64,000 nt of DNA from assembly GCA_017505635.1 (NCBI GenBank), contig JAFVOU010000015.1, forward strand, positions 1-64,000. The letters run 5' to 3'. Position 1 is the first letter of the stretch, and each line of letters opens with the position of its first letter. A program made the position numbers and the translations under genes. Shown here piece after piece: positions 1-8,598 of the stretch. The notes under the pieces were generated by a model. That model saw only the letters and a program-made list of their open reading frames with translations. It searched no databases and was not told the DNA's origin. Source of the stretch: Oscillospiraceae bacterium (GTDB lineage: Bacteria > Bacillota > Clostridia > Oscillospirales > Ruminococcaceae).

Positions 1-27
1 GCGGCATCCTGATAAGAAAACATAAAT

Positions 28-61
28 CCCCCTCAAAACACAGCTTGGTGTTTTGAGGGGG
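28..61. terminator. strong hairpin, likely terminator of an upstream gene
   Basis: A perfect 14-bp stem (28-41 with 48-61) closes a 6-nt loop and is followed by a short T-run. A-rich sequence lies on the other side, so it could stop transcription in either direction. The gene it serves lies mostly or wholly outside the window. In frame 1 a stop codon falls at 10-12, but too little remains to identify a product. Confidence 0.7.
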
Positions 62-79
62 ACATTTTTGCACATTTAC

Positions 80-167
80 GCACAAAAAGTGCTGTTGCAA
101 GGCGGAAATACGCAGCACTACTTTGTGTAATGCAAGTGTTGGCAACGCAGCAACAGCCTTTTTGTGC
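80..167. repeat. imperfect long inverted repeat of unknown nature
   Basis: Arms 80-98 and 150-167 are complementary over 18 bases, with one extra base in the left arm. The 51 bases between them contain further pairing possibilities between TTGCAA-like and TTGGCAA-like segments and two copies of a GCAGCA motif. No reading frame runs through it. It could be a miniature element, a small structured RNA or a degenerate intergenic repeat; the sequence alone does not decide. Confidence 0.45.
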
Positions 168-322
168 TGTACATTGTGTTTGTGTTTTCTTGTCTGGAGG
201 TCGCTAATTTGTATTCCCTTTTTAATTTGTACTGGATTTATACACAATTATTTGGTAAAATAATATTTTAAAGTATACAGATAAAAACTGCTATGCAGCA
301 GATTTATATAAACGGAGAAAAT

Positions 323-1573
323 ATGAAAAGAGCAACAATAAAAAACAATGTATCAATCACATTTTTACCTAACGAAAAATTCAAGAGAAACCGCATTAAC
401 ATAAGCTTTATTATGCCTAACGACAAGGAAAAGGCAACAATGTATGCTGTGCTGCCAACACTTATGGAACGTGGATATGAAGATTATCCCGATATGTGTA
501 TGTTCTCCAAAAAGCTCAACCAGATGTACGGCGCATCATTTTCTGCAACAACTTCCGTTGTAGGGCAGAACCGTGTGCTGCGTTTTACTATTCAGGGAAT
601 AAAAAACCGGTACTGCATCAACGGAGAGGACCTGCTGGCAGAGATGACAGATGTTCTGCTTGGTGTTATATTCCGTCCGTGTGTTGAAAACGGCGGTTTT
701 ATCAGTGACTGGCTGGAGGTTGAAAAGGTAAAGCTCCGTGAAGAAATCGAGGGCGAAATCAATGATAAACGCGGATACTGTGTAAAGATGGCACAGCGTA
801 AATTCTTTAAAGACAGCAAAAACGGGGTTGAACGCCTTGGCTATCTCGAAGAAGTTGACGGCATCAATCCAGTTGACCTCTACAGCTGTTACAGAGAAAT
901 GCTTGCCGGCAGTACGGTAGAGATTTTTGTAACAGCACATCAGGACGACGCAATAACAGAAAAATTTGCACAGGCCTTTGCGGACAGAAACGGCAGGGAA
1001 AACACAATTCTGCCAATCGAAGTTATGGAAAAAACAGATGCAGAAACATACTGCGAAGCGATGGACATTGTTCAGGGTAAAGTCTGCCTTTTCTATACAA
1101 GCGAAAGAAAGCTTACTGAAGAAGAAAGATATCATATGCTTGTTGCAAGTGCCATATATGGCGGCACTGCAAGCAGCAGACTGTTTAAGAATGTCCGTGA
1201 AAAACAGAGTCTCTGTTATTATTGCGGTGCAGCTTACAACGGTTTTACAGGCAGTATGCGTGTGGACAGCGGCGTTGAACATCAGAACTGTGACAAGGTT
1301 GTGCAGGCAGTTCAGAAAGAACTGGCAGACCTTATAAACGGTGAAATCACCGAAAAGGAAATTGCCGAAACAAAGCTGGTGCTTTTAAACAGTCTTGATG
1401 CTGTTCAGGACGGTCTGCACGGACTGGAAGCATGGTATCTCAATGAGGCTATCCGCGGCACATGGACGGCACCGCAGCAGGTAAAAGAAAAGGTACAGGC
1501 GGTTACAGAACAGAATATAAAAGATGTTTTAAGCCTGCTGCACCTTAATGTTGTGTATAAACTTACAAAATAA
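323..1573 (+). CDS. M16-family peptidase-like protein, YmfF type (probably inactive)
   Basis: This 416-residue protein has the two-lobe length and layout of M16 (pitrilysin-like) proteins, but I see no HxxEH zinc-binding motif, as in Bacillus YmfF. The following gene does carry the motif, which gives the familiar inactive/active pair. YmfF/YmfH-type proteins are thought to work together; their substrate is not settled. The start at 323 is chosen because GGAGA lies at 315-319; an ATG at 293 has no ribosome binding site. The gene lies 11 nt before its partner and probably shares its transcript. Confidence 0.8.
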   Translation: MKRATIKNNVSITFLPNEKFKRNRINISFIMPNDKEKATMYAVLPTLMERGYEDYPDMCMFSKKLNQMYGASFSATTSVVGQNRVLRFTIQGIKNRYCINGEDLLAEMTDVLLGVIFRPCVENGGFISDWLEVEKVKLREEIEGEINDKRGYCVKMAQRKFFKDSKNGVERLGYLEEVDGINPVDLYSCYREMLAGSTVEIFVTAHQDDAITEKFAQAFADRNGRENTILPIEVMEKTDAETYCEAMDIVQGKVCLFYTSERKLTEEERYHMLVASAIYGGTASSRLFKNVREKQSLCYYCGAAYNGFTGSMRVDSGVEHQNCDKVVQAVQKELADLINGEITEKEIAETKLVLLNSLDAVQDGLHGLEAWYLNEAIRGTWTAPQQVKEKVQAVTEQNIKDVLSLLHLNVVYKLTK

Positions 1574-1584
1574 AAGGATAAAAT

Positions 1585-2865
1585 ATGGAAAGACAAGTTA
1601 TTAAAAGTGATATATTAAACGAACAGTACAGTCTTATAAAAACTGACTGCGGTCTTACAGTTGCCTGCTATCCGATGCCAAAGCACAATGGCATTCACGC
1701 GGTTTTTGCCACAAAATTCGGCTCAATCGACCGCAGATTTACCGTTGACGGCGAAAAAATTGAAATTCCTGCAGGCGTGGCACATTTTCTGGAACATAAA
1801 ATGTTTGAAAACGAAGACGGTGATGCGTTTGAAAAATTTGCAAGAACAGGTGCAAATGCAAATGCTTTTACCAGCTTTGACAAAACCTGCTACATCTTTT
1901 CTGCAACAAACAATATCGAAGAATCTCTCGATATTCTGCTGTCATTTGTAACACAGCCTTATTTTACAAAGGAAACAGTGGAAAAAGAGCAGGGGATTAT
2001 CGGGCAGGAAATCAAAATGTATGACGACAGCGCAAGCTGGAGAGTGCTTTTTGGTGTTCTTGAAGGTTTGTATCACAATCACACCGTGAAGGATGATATC
2101 GCAGGCACAGTTGAAAGTATTGCACAGATTACCCCTGAAATGCTGTACAAATGTGCCGAGGCGTTCTATTCGCCAAGCGAAATGGTGCTTTCCGTTGCAG
2201 GCAACATCACAGAGCAGCAGCTTATCGACGCAGTGGAACGCGCAGGTTTCACAGCGGCAAAACACACTGTTATCCGTGAAAAAATCGATGAACCGGAAAC
2301 AATAGTGTATTCTGAAAAAAGTATGAGAATGCCTATTTCCCAGCCTCTGGTGGCTATCGGCTTCAAGGAAAAAGTTGATGGAGAGGTTACTGCAAAACAG
2401 GGTATTATCGGTGATATTATCATTGATATACTCACCGGTTCCACAAGCGAGCTTTTCAACAAGCTTTATGATTCAAATGTGGTCAATGGTACCTTTGAAG
2501 GCGAAATTTTTGCAGGCAGCGACTACTATGCAAGTATTATCAGCGGTGAAACAAACGACCCTGAACTGCTTGTGAGCGAAGTTCAGCAGGCAATTGATGA
2601 AATAAAGAAAAACGGAATTACCGAAGAACAGTTTGCAATCAGTAAAAATGCTATGTATGGCAGTATGGTTGTGGATTTTGAAAATGTGGAAGAGGTTGCA
2701 ACAAGTCTTGTAAATCAGTACTTTAAAGGCAACACAGCTTACAATTCACTTGAAATCTTTAAAGAAATTACATTGGAAGATGTAAATGCACAGCTGCGTA
2801 CAATGTTCAATCCGGACAAACGCACAGTGTTTACAGCACTTCCGACGGAGGACCAATATGTTTAA
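1585..2865 (+). CDS. M16-family zinc peptidase, YmfH type
   Basis: A 426-residue pitrilysin-family protein. The zinc-binding HFLEH motif is at residues 67-71, and the probable third ligand is Glu142 in the segment QEIKMYDD, so this member should be catalytically competent. It resembles Bacillus YmfH and pairs with the motif-less protein just upstream, probably as a two-part peptidase chamber in the cytoplasm. AAGGATA precedes the ATG. Its end overlaps the start of lgt by 8 nt, which suggests translational coupling. Confidence 0.85.
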   Translation: MERQVIKSDILNEQYSLIKTDCGLTVACYPMPKHNGIHAVFATKFGSIDRRFTVDGEKIEIPAGVAHFLEHKMFENEDGDAFEKFARTGANANAFTSFDKTCYIFSATNNIEESLDILLSFVTQPYFTKETVEKEQGIIGQEIKMYDDSASWRVLFGVLEGLYHNHTVKDDIAGTVESIAQITPEMLYKCAEAFYSPSEMVLSVAGNITEQQLIDAVERAGFTAAKHTVIREKIDEPETIVYSEKSMRMPISQPLVAIGFKEKVDGEVTAKQGIIGDIIIDILTGSTSELFNKLYDSNVVNGTFEGEIFAGSDYYASIISGETNDPELLVSEVQQAIDEIKKNGITEEQFAISKNAMYGSMVVDFENVEEVATSLVNQYFKGNTAYNSLEIFKEITLEDVNAQLRTMFNPDKRTVFTALPTEDQYV

Positions 2866-3766
2866 CGTACAGTTTCCGAAACTTGGTATTGACCTTGTGA
2901 TAAACAGGGTGGCTTTTTCACCGTTTGGCTTTGATATTTACTGGTATGGCCTGCTTATCGGCATCGGTGTTATGATGATGCTGCTTACCGTGTTTTACCG
3001 CACACCAAAGCTGGGCATAAATACCGACCATTTTATCGATGCCATTCTTTTTACCACAGTGGGTGCTGTGGTGGGAGCGCGTGCATATTACGTTGCGTTT
3101 GCACCTTTTAAATACGAAAGTTTTATGGATATGATAAATATCCGTGACGGCGGTCTTGCCATTTACGGCGGTGTTATCGGCGGTCTGCTGCTTGGCATGG
3201 TGGGCTGTAAAATACGCAAAATCAATATTTTTGATTACTGCGATATAATTCTGGGGGCAACACTTATCGGTCAGTCAATCGGCCGCTGGGGCAATTTTAT
3301 GAACCAGGAAGCTTTTGGCACAAATACCGACAGCATTTTCGGTATGATAAGCGAGGGAACAACCGCTTATCTTAAACGCGTGCAGCCGACTCTGGCACAG
3401 CAGGGCATTATGGTTGACCCTATGGCGCCTGTTCACCCCACATTTTTCTACGAATCAATGTGGTGTCTGCTTGGTTTTGTGCTGCTGCAGCTCTATTTTA
3501 AACGCCGTAAATTCAAAGGCGAAATTGCCTGCCTTTATATGATATGGTATGGTGTGGGCCGTTTCTTTATCGAAGGTCTGCGCACCGACAGTCTGGAAAT
3601 TTTTGCAGGTCTGCGCGCAAGCCAGCTTGTTGCAATTTTATCAATCATTGCAGGCGTGATAATTATCGTATATAATAGATTTGATTTTAAAGGCAAAGCA
3701 AAAACAGATGCCGAAATCAGTCAAATGTACAGTGACAGAGACAGAAAAAGAAAAATCGGCAGATAG
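2858..3766 (+). CDS. lgt: prolipoprotein diacylglyceryl transferase
   Basis: Lgt moves a diacylglyceryl group from phosphatidylglycerol to the lipobox cysteine of prolipoproteins in the cytoplasmic membrane. The 302-residue protein has about seven hydrophobic segments and the family signature GRWGNFMNQEAFG near residues 142-154, plus a conserved GRFFIEGLR-type segment near the C-terminus. The start at 2858 follows CGGAGGA at 2845-2851; an upstream in-frame ATG would bury the gene in ymfH. A likely substrate is the lipoprotein encoded at 8599-9513. Confidence 0.95.
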   Translation: MFNVQFPKLGIDLVINRVAFSPFGFDIYWYGLLIGIGVMMMLLTVFYRTPKLGINTDHFIDAILFTTVGAVVGARAYYVAFAPFKYESFMDMINIRDGGLAIYGGVIGGLLLGMVGCKIRKINIFDYCDIILGATLIGQSIGRWGNFMNQEAFGTNTDSIFGMISEGTTAYLKRVQPTLAQQGIMVDPMAPVHPTFFYESMWCLLGFVLLQLYFKRRKFKGEIACLYMIWYGVGRFFIEGLRTDSLEIFAGLRASQLVAILSIIAGVIIIVYNRFDFKGKAKTDAEISQMYSDRDRKRKIGR

Positions 3767-3778
3767 GCGGTAAATTAT

Positions 3779-4633
3779 ATGTACGAAGATAAAATTATCA
3801 GCGGTAAAGAGGTAAGTGCCTACGAAAAAGGCCTTATTGCAGACCGCGTTAAAGCACTGAAGGAAAAAGGCATACAGCCAAAGCTTTCTGTTATTATTGT
3901 AGGCGAAGACCCTGCAAGCCAGACATATGTTAAAGGCAAACACAAGGACTGTGCCGAATGTGACATTCTTTCTGACAATATTGCATTGCCGGAAAGCACA
4001 ACACAGGAAGAACTGCTTGCTGTTATCGAACGTCTTAACAAAGACGAAACTGTGCATGGTATTCTTGTTCAGCTGCCTGTGCCAAAGCATATTGATGAGT
4101 ATGCTGTTATCAATGCAATCGCACCTGAAAAGGACGTTGACGGTTTTACAGCACTCAATGTGGGCAATATGAACATCGGCAAGGACTGTTTTATCCCTTG
4201 CACACCTCAGGGCTGTGTAAATATGCTGGAATATGCAGGCATTGATGTGGAGGGCAAGGATGTTGTGGTTATCGGCCGCAGCAACATTGTCGGCCGCCCT
4301 GTTGCAACACTTCTCACACAGAAAAGTGCAACAGTTACAATATGTCACTCAAAAACAAAAAATATTGCAGAAAAAACCCGTATGGCAGATATCGTTATTA
4401 TTGCTATCGGCAAGGCGGGATTTCTTACAGGTGATATGATAAAGGAAGGTGCGGTAATAATAGATGTCGGTATCAACCGCAACGCAGAGGGAAAACTGTG
4501 CGGAGATGCTGATTTTGACAGCTGTATCGAAAAGGTAAGCAAAATCACACCGGTGCCTGGCGGCGTTGGTCTTATGACCCGTGTAAACCTTCTTAAAAAC
4601 ACCGTAAAATCTGCGGAAAACGTAGAAAAATAG
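3779..4633 (+). CDS. folD: methylenetetrahydrofolate dehydrogenase/cyclohydrolase
   Basis: A bifunctional cytoplasmic enzyme that interconverts methylene-, methenyl- and 10-formyl-tetrahydrofolate. At 284 residues it has standard family length. Visible motifs are YVKGKHKDC with the catalytic lysine, QLPVPKHID, PEKDVDGF, PCTPQGC, the nucleotide-binding GRSNIVGRP and PVPGGVG near the end. It begins 12 nt after lgt, so it is probably the last gene of the 323-4633 transcription unit. Confidence 0.96.
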   Translation: MYEDKIISGKEVSAYEKGLIADRVKALKEKGIQPKLSVIIVGEDPASQTYVKGKHKDCAECDILSDNIALPESTTQEELLAVIERLNKDETVHGILVQLPVPKHIDEYAVINAIAPEKDVDGFTALNVGNMNIGKDCFIPCTPQGCVNMLEYAGIDVEGKDVVVIGRSNIVGRPVATLLTQKSATVTICHSKTKNIAEKTRMADIVIIAIGKAGFLTGDMIKEGAVIIDVGINRNAEGKLCGDADFDSCIEKVSKITPVPGGVGLMTRVNLLKNTVKSAENVEK

Positions 4634-4655
4634 CGGAAAAATTTGTTAAATATGC

Positions 4656-4684
4656 TTGACATTTTATGTCAGTTATAGTAATAT
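4656..4684 (+). promoter_or_regulatory. sigma-A promoter for rplU-rpmA
   Basis: TTGACA at 4656-4661 and TAATAT at 4679-4684 are separated by 17 bases, close to consensus. It fires into the L21-type leader and the two ribosomal protein genes. Confidence 0.8.
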
Positions 4685-4690
4685 ATTATA

Positions 4691-4768
4691 GCCGCATGTA
4701 AACGGCTTAAGTTGTGCCCGCCGGGCACACGCCAGGTTCAGCGAGACTTATTTAATGAGAGGATTATA
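4691..4768 (+). promoter_or_regulatory. L21-type ribosomal protein leader RNA
   Basis: Between the promoter and rplU lies a structured 5' leader. One hairpin forms from GCCG/CGGC (4691-4706) and a very stable one from GTGCCC/GGGCAC (4714-4728), followed by a conserved-looking AGGTTC segment. Firmicute rplU genes are known to carry an autoregulatory L21 leader at this place, and I assign it on position and hairpin layout, not on a covariance search. Confidence 0.6.
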
Positions 4769-4771
4769 AAC

Positions 4772-5083
4772 ATGAAAGCAGTATTTGTTACTGGCGGTAA
4801 ACAGTACACAGCTACAGTTGGCGATGTATTGTTCATCGAAAAACTTAACGTAGAAGCAGAAGAAACAGTTGTTTTTGATCAGGTTTTGCTCGTAGGCGAA
4901 GGTGCAGAAGCTAAATTCGGTACACCAGTAGTTGAAGGCGCAAAAGTTGAAGCTAAAGTTATCAAAAACGGCAAAGGCAAAAAGATCAACATCATCACTT
5001 ACAAACCTAAAAAAGGTTCTGCAAGAAGAATGGGTCACAGACAGCCTTACACAAAAGTTGAAATCACAAACATTGTTGGTTAA
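4772..5083 (+). CDS. rplU: 50S ribosomal protein L21
   Basis: A 103-residue protein of the large ribosomal subunit that binds 23S rRNA. The N-terminal MKAVFVTGGKQYTATVGD and the C-terminal KKGSARRMGHRQPYTKVEI segment are typical. The start at 4772 follows GAGAGGA. It is the first gene of the rplU-rpmA unit; in most Firmicutes a prp protease gene would follow, but here rpmA begins only 21 nt later. Confidence 0.97.
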   Translation: MKAVFVTGGKQYTATVGDVLFIEKLNVEAEETVVFDQVLLVGEGAEAKFGTPVVEGAKVEAKVIKNGKGKKINIITYKPKKGSARRMGHRQPYTKVEITNIVG

Positions 5084-5104
5084 TATTTAAGGGAGGATAT
5101 AGAC

Positions 5105-5359
5105 ATGGCACATAAGAAGGGCGTAGGTTCCACAAAAAACGGTCGTGATTCCGAATCCAAAAGACTCGGCGCTAAAAGAGCAGACGGCCAGGCAGTAAAA
5201 GCTGGTAACATCATCGTTCGTCAGAGAGGCACACATATTCACCCAGGTGAAAATGTTGGCCGCGGCAGCGACGACACACTCTTTGCTCTTATCGACGGCA
5301 CAGTTAAATTCGAAAGATACGGCCGCGAACGCAAAAAAGTTTCCGTTTACGCAAAATAA
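5105..5359 (+). CDS. rpmA: 50S ribosomal protein L27, no N-terminal extension
   Basis: An 84-residue large-subunit protein whose N-terminus reaches the peptidyl transferase centre. It starts directly with [19 protein letters not shown], the form found in Gram-negative bacteria. Most Firmicutes make L27 with a short extension ending in a LQFFA-like site that is removed by the protease Prp, encoded between rplU and rpmA. Neither the extension nor prp is present here. GGGAGGA at 5091-5097 fixes the start. Confidence 0.97.
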   Translation: MAHKKGVGSTKNGRDSESKRLGAKRADGQAVKAGNIIVRQRGTHIHPGENVGRGSDDTLFALIDGTVKFERYGRERKKVSVYAK

Positions 5360-5372
5360 TGTGAACAAATTG

Positions 5373-5403
5373 ACCCGGGCTTATTTTAAGCTCGGGTTTT
5401 GTT
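5373..5403 (+). terminator. terminator after rpmA
   Basis: A 10-bp stem with one G-U pair (5373-5382 with 5388-5397), a 5-nt ATTTT loop and a T-rich tail. Confidence 0.85.
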
Positions 5404-5440
5404 TGTAAAATAGTTATTTACAGTTTATTGTACGGGCAGC

Positions 5441-5474
5441 TGTCGTTCTGAACGAAAGCGAAGAATCTCTCTGC
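5441..5474. repeat. partial copy of dispersed palindromic repeat
   Basis: The segment starting TGTCGTTCTGAACG and continuing into GAAGAATCTC matches one half of the palindrome at 8457-8537 (TGTCATTCTGAG...GAAGAATCTCC). It lies in the gap between the rpmA terminator and obg. The other half is missing or degraded. Confidence 0.55.
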
Positions 5475-5613
5475 AAACACAGAACGTTTATATGCTGTGA
5501 AAAACGGCGATAAGCTGTTAAAAAATAATATCTTTATAATCCCATTAAATTATGGTAAACTAATATAATTAGAAGCAAAAAACCTTTTATCATCACGAAA
5601 GGGGTAAATATAT

Positions 5614-6894
5614 ATGGCAATTCATTTTGTAGATATAGCACGCATCCATGTTAAAGCAGGCAACGGCGGCAACGGCGCGGTTTCTTTCCACCGCGAAAAA
5701 TATGTTGCATCCGGCGGTCCTGACGGCGGTGACGGCGGCAAAGGCGGCGACGTAATTTTCCGTGCAGACCGCAACCTGTCCACACTTATGGACTTTAAAT
5801 ACAAACGCAAATATGTTGCACGCAACGGTGAAGACGGCCGCGGTGCAAATATGTTCGGCAAAAGTGCCGAAGACCTTATTGTTCGTGTGCCAATCGGCAC
5901 AGTAATCAAAGATGCTGAAACAGGTCTTGTTATGGCAGACGTTTCTGAAGAAAACAAAGATTATGTTATTGCAAAAGGCGGCAAAGGCGGTCTTGGCAAC
6001 CAGCACTTTGCGACACCTACACACCAGATTCCACGTTATGCAAAACCTGGTTTTAAAGGCGAAGAATACGATGTAACCCTGGAACTCAAACTTATTGCAG
6101 ACGTTGGTCTTATCGGTTTTCCTAACGTAGGTAAATCCACACTTATTTCTACAATTTCTTCTGCAAAACCAAAAATTGCAAACTATCACTTTACAACACT
6201 CACACCTGTGCTTGGGGTTGTTCGTGTAGACGAAGAAGCTTCCTTTGTTGCAGCTGATATCCCTGGTATCATCGAAGGTGCAAGCGAAGGTGTTGGTCTT
6301 GGCCACGACTTCCTCCGTCACGTAGAAAGATGCCGTCTGCTGCTTCACGTTGTGGACGTAAGCGGCTGCGAAGGCAGAAATCCTATTGATGACTTTAAGC
6401 TCATCAACAGCGAACTTGTAAACTTCAGTGAAGAACTTGCAAAACGTCCGCAGATTGCTGTTGCAAACAAATGTGATATCGCAACAGAAGAACAGATTGA
6501 AGAATTCCGCGCATTCTGCGAAGAAGAAGGCATTCAGCTGTTCGAAATCAGTGCTGCAACACGTCAGGGCATTGACCAGCTTCCCGGTGCAGTGTTTGCT
6601 GAACTGCAGAAACTTCCGCCTGTTATCATCTATGAACCTGAATTTGTTAAACAGGAAATTGTGGAGGACGGCAATGCATTCGAAATCTTCCGCACAGACG
6701 ACGGTGCATTCAACATCGAAGCAGAATGGCTTGTTCGTATCCTCAATGGTACAAATGTGGATGACTACGAAAGTCTGCAGTACTTCCAGAGAAGACTCCG
6801 CGACAGTGGCATTATCGACCGCCTTGAAGAAATGGGTGTTAAAGACGGTGACACAATCCGCATTGAAGACTTTGAATTTGACTATGTAATCTAA
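5614..6894 (+). CDS. obg: Obg-family GTPase
   Basis: A 426-residue cytoplasmic GTPase associated with the 50S subunit and stress control. The glycine-rich Obg domain covers about residues 1-160 (repeated NGGNG, DGGDGGKGG). The G domain has GFPNVGKS near 168-175, DIPG near 215, NKCD near 284 and an SAA motif near 313. The C-terminal OCT domain covers about 350-426. AAAGGGG precedes the ATG. It heads a two-gene unit with mini-RNase III; a TATAAT sequence at 5564-5569 may be its -10 element. Confidence 0.97.
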   Translation: MAIHFVDIARIHVKAGNGGNGAVSFHREKYVASGGPDGGDGGKGGDVIFRADRNLSTLMDFKYKRKYVARNGEDGRGANMFGKSAEDLIVRVPIGTVIKDAETGLVMADVSEENKDYVIAKGGKGGLGNQHFATPTHQIPRYAKPGFKGEEYDVTLELKLIADVGLIGFPNVGKSTLISTISSAKPKIANYHFTTLTPVLGVVRVDEEASFVAADIPGIIEGASEGVGLGHDFLRHVERCRLLLHVVDVSGCEGRNPIDDFKLINSELVNFSEELAKRPQIAVANKCDIATEEQIEEFRAFCEEEGIQLFEISAATRQGIDQLPGAVFAELQKLPPVIIYEPEFVKQEIVEDGNAFEIFRTDDGAFNIEAEWLVRILNGTNVDDYESLQYFQRRLRDSGIIDRLEEMGVKDGDTIRIEDFEFDYVI

Positions 6895-6904
6895 GGGGAA
6901 GCTT

Positions 6905-7291
6905 ATGATTGATATAAGAGAACAGTCTCCTCTGTCACTTGCTTTTGTTGGCGATGCAGTTTATTCCCTTGCAATAAGAGAGTATCTTGTGCAGGAAAAA
7001 CGCTATCAGATAAACAAACTCAACAAAATGACAGTGAACTATGTAAGTGCAAAAGGCCAGTTTATGGCACTTGAACTTATTGGCGACATCCTTACCGAAG
7101 AAGAACATGGCTTTGTACGCCGCGGCAAAAATGCCACAAAGGCATCTGTTGCAAAACATGCAACAGTGGAAGAATATCGCGCATCCACAGGTTTTGAAAG
7201 TCTGCTTGGCTATCTTAAACTTACAAATCAGGACGACAGAATAGATTATCTGGTTAAATATATTCTGGAAAATTTAAAATTTGACAACTAA
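6905..7291 (+). CDS. mrnC: Mini-ribonuclease III
   Basis: A 128-residue protein with a lone RNase III catalytic domain and no double-stranded RNA binding domain. Mini-III matures 23S rRNA ends in Bacillus. The signature segment LAFVGDAVYSL with catalytic Asp near residue 17 and the later FGSLLGYL-like FESLLGYLKL region are visible. It follows obg by 10 nt, whereas in many Firmicutes it sits by cysS. Confidence 0.9.
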   Translation: MIDIREQSPLSLAFVGDAVYSLAIREYLVQEKRYQINKLNKMTVNYVSAKGQFMALELIGDILTEEEHGFVRRGKNATKASVAKHATVEEYRASTGFESLLGYLKLTNQDDRIDYLVKYILENLKFDN

Positions 7292-7294
7292 AAC

Positions 7295-7330
7295 AAAACA
7301 CAAGGTACAGAAAATACCTTGTGTTTTTTA
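7295..7330. terminator. terminator after mrnC
   Basis: AAAACACAAGGTA (7295-7307) pairs with TACCTTGTGTTTT (7315-7327), followed by a T-run. The A-rich 5' side lets it also serve the converging gene at 7350-7667. Confidence 0.85.
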
Positions 7331-7349
7331 TTTGTACATATAATGTGTT

Positions 7350-7667
7350 TTAAAATATACCGCTGTTATATTTTTTCTGCACTTTATAAATACAGAACAA
7401 TCCTGCAAAAAGCCCTGCAAACAGAACAATTACAGAAAGCATAGCAATAGATTTATCATCGCCAAATAATCCAATGATGCCGCTCAAAAACATACCCACA
7501 GCAATAACGCCAAGACTTTTGCCAAATTCTTTGCCGTAGTTTTCTTTGTCTTTTACATTGGTCTGATGATAGTCGTGGATAAGTTCTGTTTTGCCTTTGT
7601 AAATCAGAAAACTCAAAACAGCAAAAAGTACCGAAACAGGCAGAAGTATACAGGAATATAAACTCAT
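7350..7667 (-). CDS. small membrane protein, DUF3784-like
   Basis: A 105-residue protein with three hydrophobic segments (about 4-22, 48-67 and 74-95) and a polar stretch between the first two (KGKTELIHDYHQTNVKDKE) that resembles DUF3784 membrane proteins of Firmicutes. Function is unknown. The start at 7667 follows AAAGGAG with good spacing; an in-frame ATG at 7697 lacks one. It lies 30 nt downstream of ogt and may be cotranscribed. Confidence 0.7.
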   Translation of the reverse strand: MSLYSCILLPVSVLFAVLSFLIYKGKTELIHDYHQTNVKDKENYGKEFGKSLGVIAVGMFLSGIIGLFGDDKSIAMLSVIVLFAGLFAGLFCIYKVQKKYNSGIF

Positions 7668-7697
7668 AATAATATCTCCTTTATGTAAATTTTGCAT

Positions 7698-8234
7698 TTA
7701 AAGTGCAGTGTCCTTTGTTGGCACAGTAAATTTATCGGTATCCACACCTTCGTGTTTAAGCAATGTTATTTTTTTGCTTAAACCGCCTGCATAACCTGTC
7801 AGGCTGCCGTTTGTGCCCACAACACGATGACAAGGAATAATAACAGAAATGGGGTTATGCCCAACAGCACCGCCAACTGCCTGTGCACTCATTTTTGCTT
7901 TGCCGTGATTTTTTGCAACAATATCTGCAATCTGCCCGTAAGTCATTGTTTTACCATAAGGTATGGTGCAGAGGATATCCCACACTTCTTTGCGGAAATC
8001 ACTGCCCACAGGTGCCAGCGGCAGTTCTTTTATCTCAGGTTTTTCACCGACAAAATATCTGTCCAGCCATTCTCTTGCTTTTACAAGCAGAGGGTGGCTG
8101 TCGTTTTTTACAGGTGCTTCCGGCAGTGGACAAAAATATTTTTGTCGAATCATCCATAATCCCACAATATTTTCTTCATCACATACAACCATAAGCGGAC
8201 CGATAATACTGTTGTATTCTGTTGAGTAGTACAT
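7698..8234 (-). CDS. ogt: methylated-DNA--protein-cysteine methyltransferase
   Basis: Repairs O6-alkylguanine by transferring the alkyl group to its own cysteine. The 178-residue protein has an N-terminal ribonuclease-like domain and the C-terminal DNA-binding domain with the active-site motif IPCHRVVG near residues 133-140, preceded by PYGKTMTYGQIA. AGAGGT lies before the ATG. No Ada-type regulatory domain is present. Confidence 0.95.
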   Translation of the reverse strand: MYYSTEYNSIIGPLMVVCDEENIVGLWMIRQKYFCPLPEAPVKNDSHPLLVKAREWLDRYFVGEKPEIKELPLAPVGSDFRKEVWDILCTIPYGKTMTYGQIADIVAKNHGKAKMSAQAVGGAVGHNPISVIIPCHRVVGTNGSLTGYAGGLSKKITLLKHEGVDTDKFTVPTKDTAL

Positions 8235-8456
8235 ATAAATACCTCTGTTAAAGTGGTGTAAGTTTAAGCATATAAAGGCTGTTTTTTATTAACATTCAAA
8301 ATATATAATCATCATAACATTAACAGGCAAAAAAATAAAGACAATTCAGCGGAATTGCCTTTAAGAGCTACAGATATGTAAGGTACGGCGTGGTACGGCA
8401 AAGTCATTAAGATAAGCGAAATTGAAAAAATATCAACTTAATATAATAAAGCAAAA

Positions 8457-8537
8457 TGTCATTCTGAGCGCGGAGAAGAATCTCCTTATTTGCTCAAACC
8501 GGGAGATTCTTCGTCACTTGCGTTCCTCAGAATGACA
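8457..8537. repeat. palindromic intergenic repeat (REP-like)
   Basis: An 81-bp inverted repeat. The outer 12-bp arms are perfect (8457-8468 with 8526-8537), and an inner 11-bp arm pair also matches (8475-8485 with 8502-8512). A partial relative lies at 5441-5474, so it belongs to a dispersed family. It fills the 8235-8598 gap, which otherwise holds no gene I can support. Confidence 0.75.
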
Positions 8538-8598
8538 TGTTTTTTATCTTAATGACATTGTGTTGTATGGTGTCCCTTTACAGAAGAGTATCCGGCGG

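Noticed and set aside
2786..2857. Upstream extension of lgt
   Set aside because: It would overlap ymfH by 80 nt and lacks a ribosome binding site; the conserved N-terminus begins at 2858.
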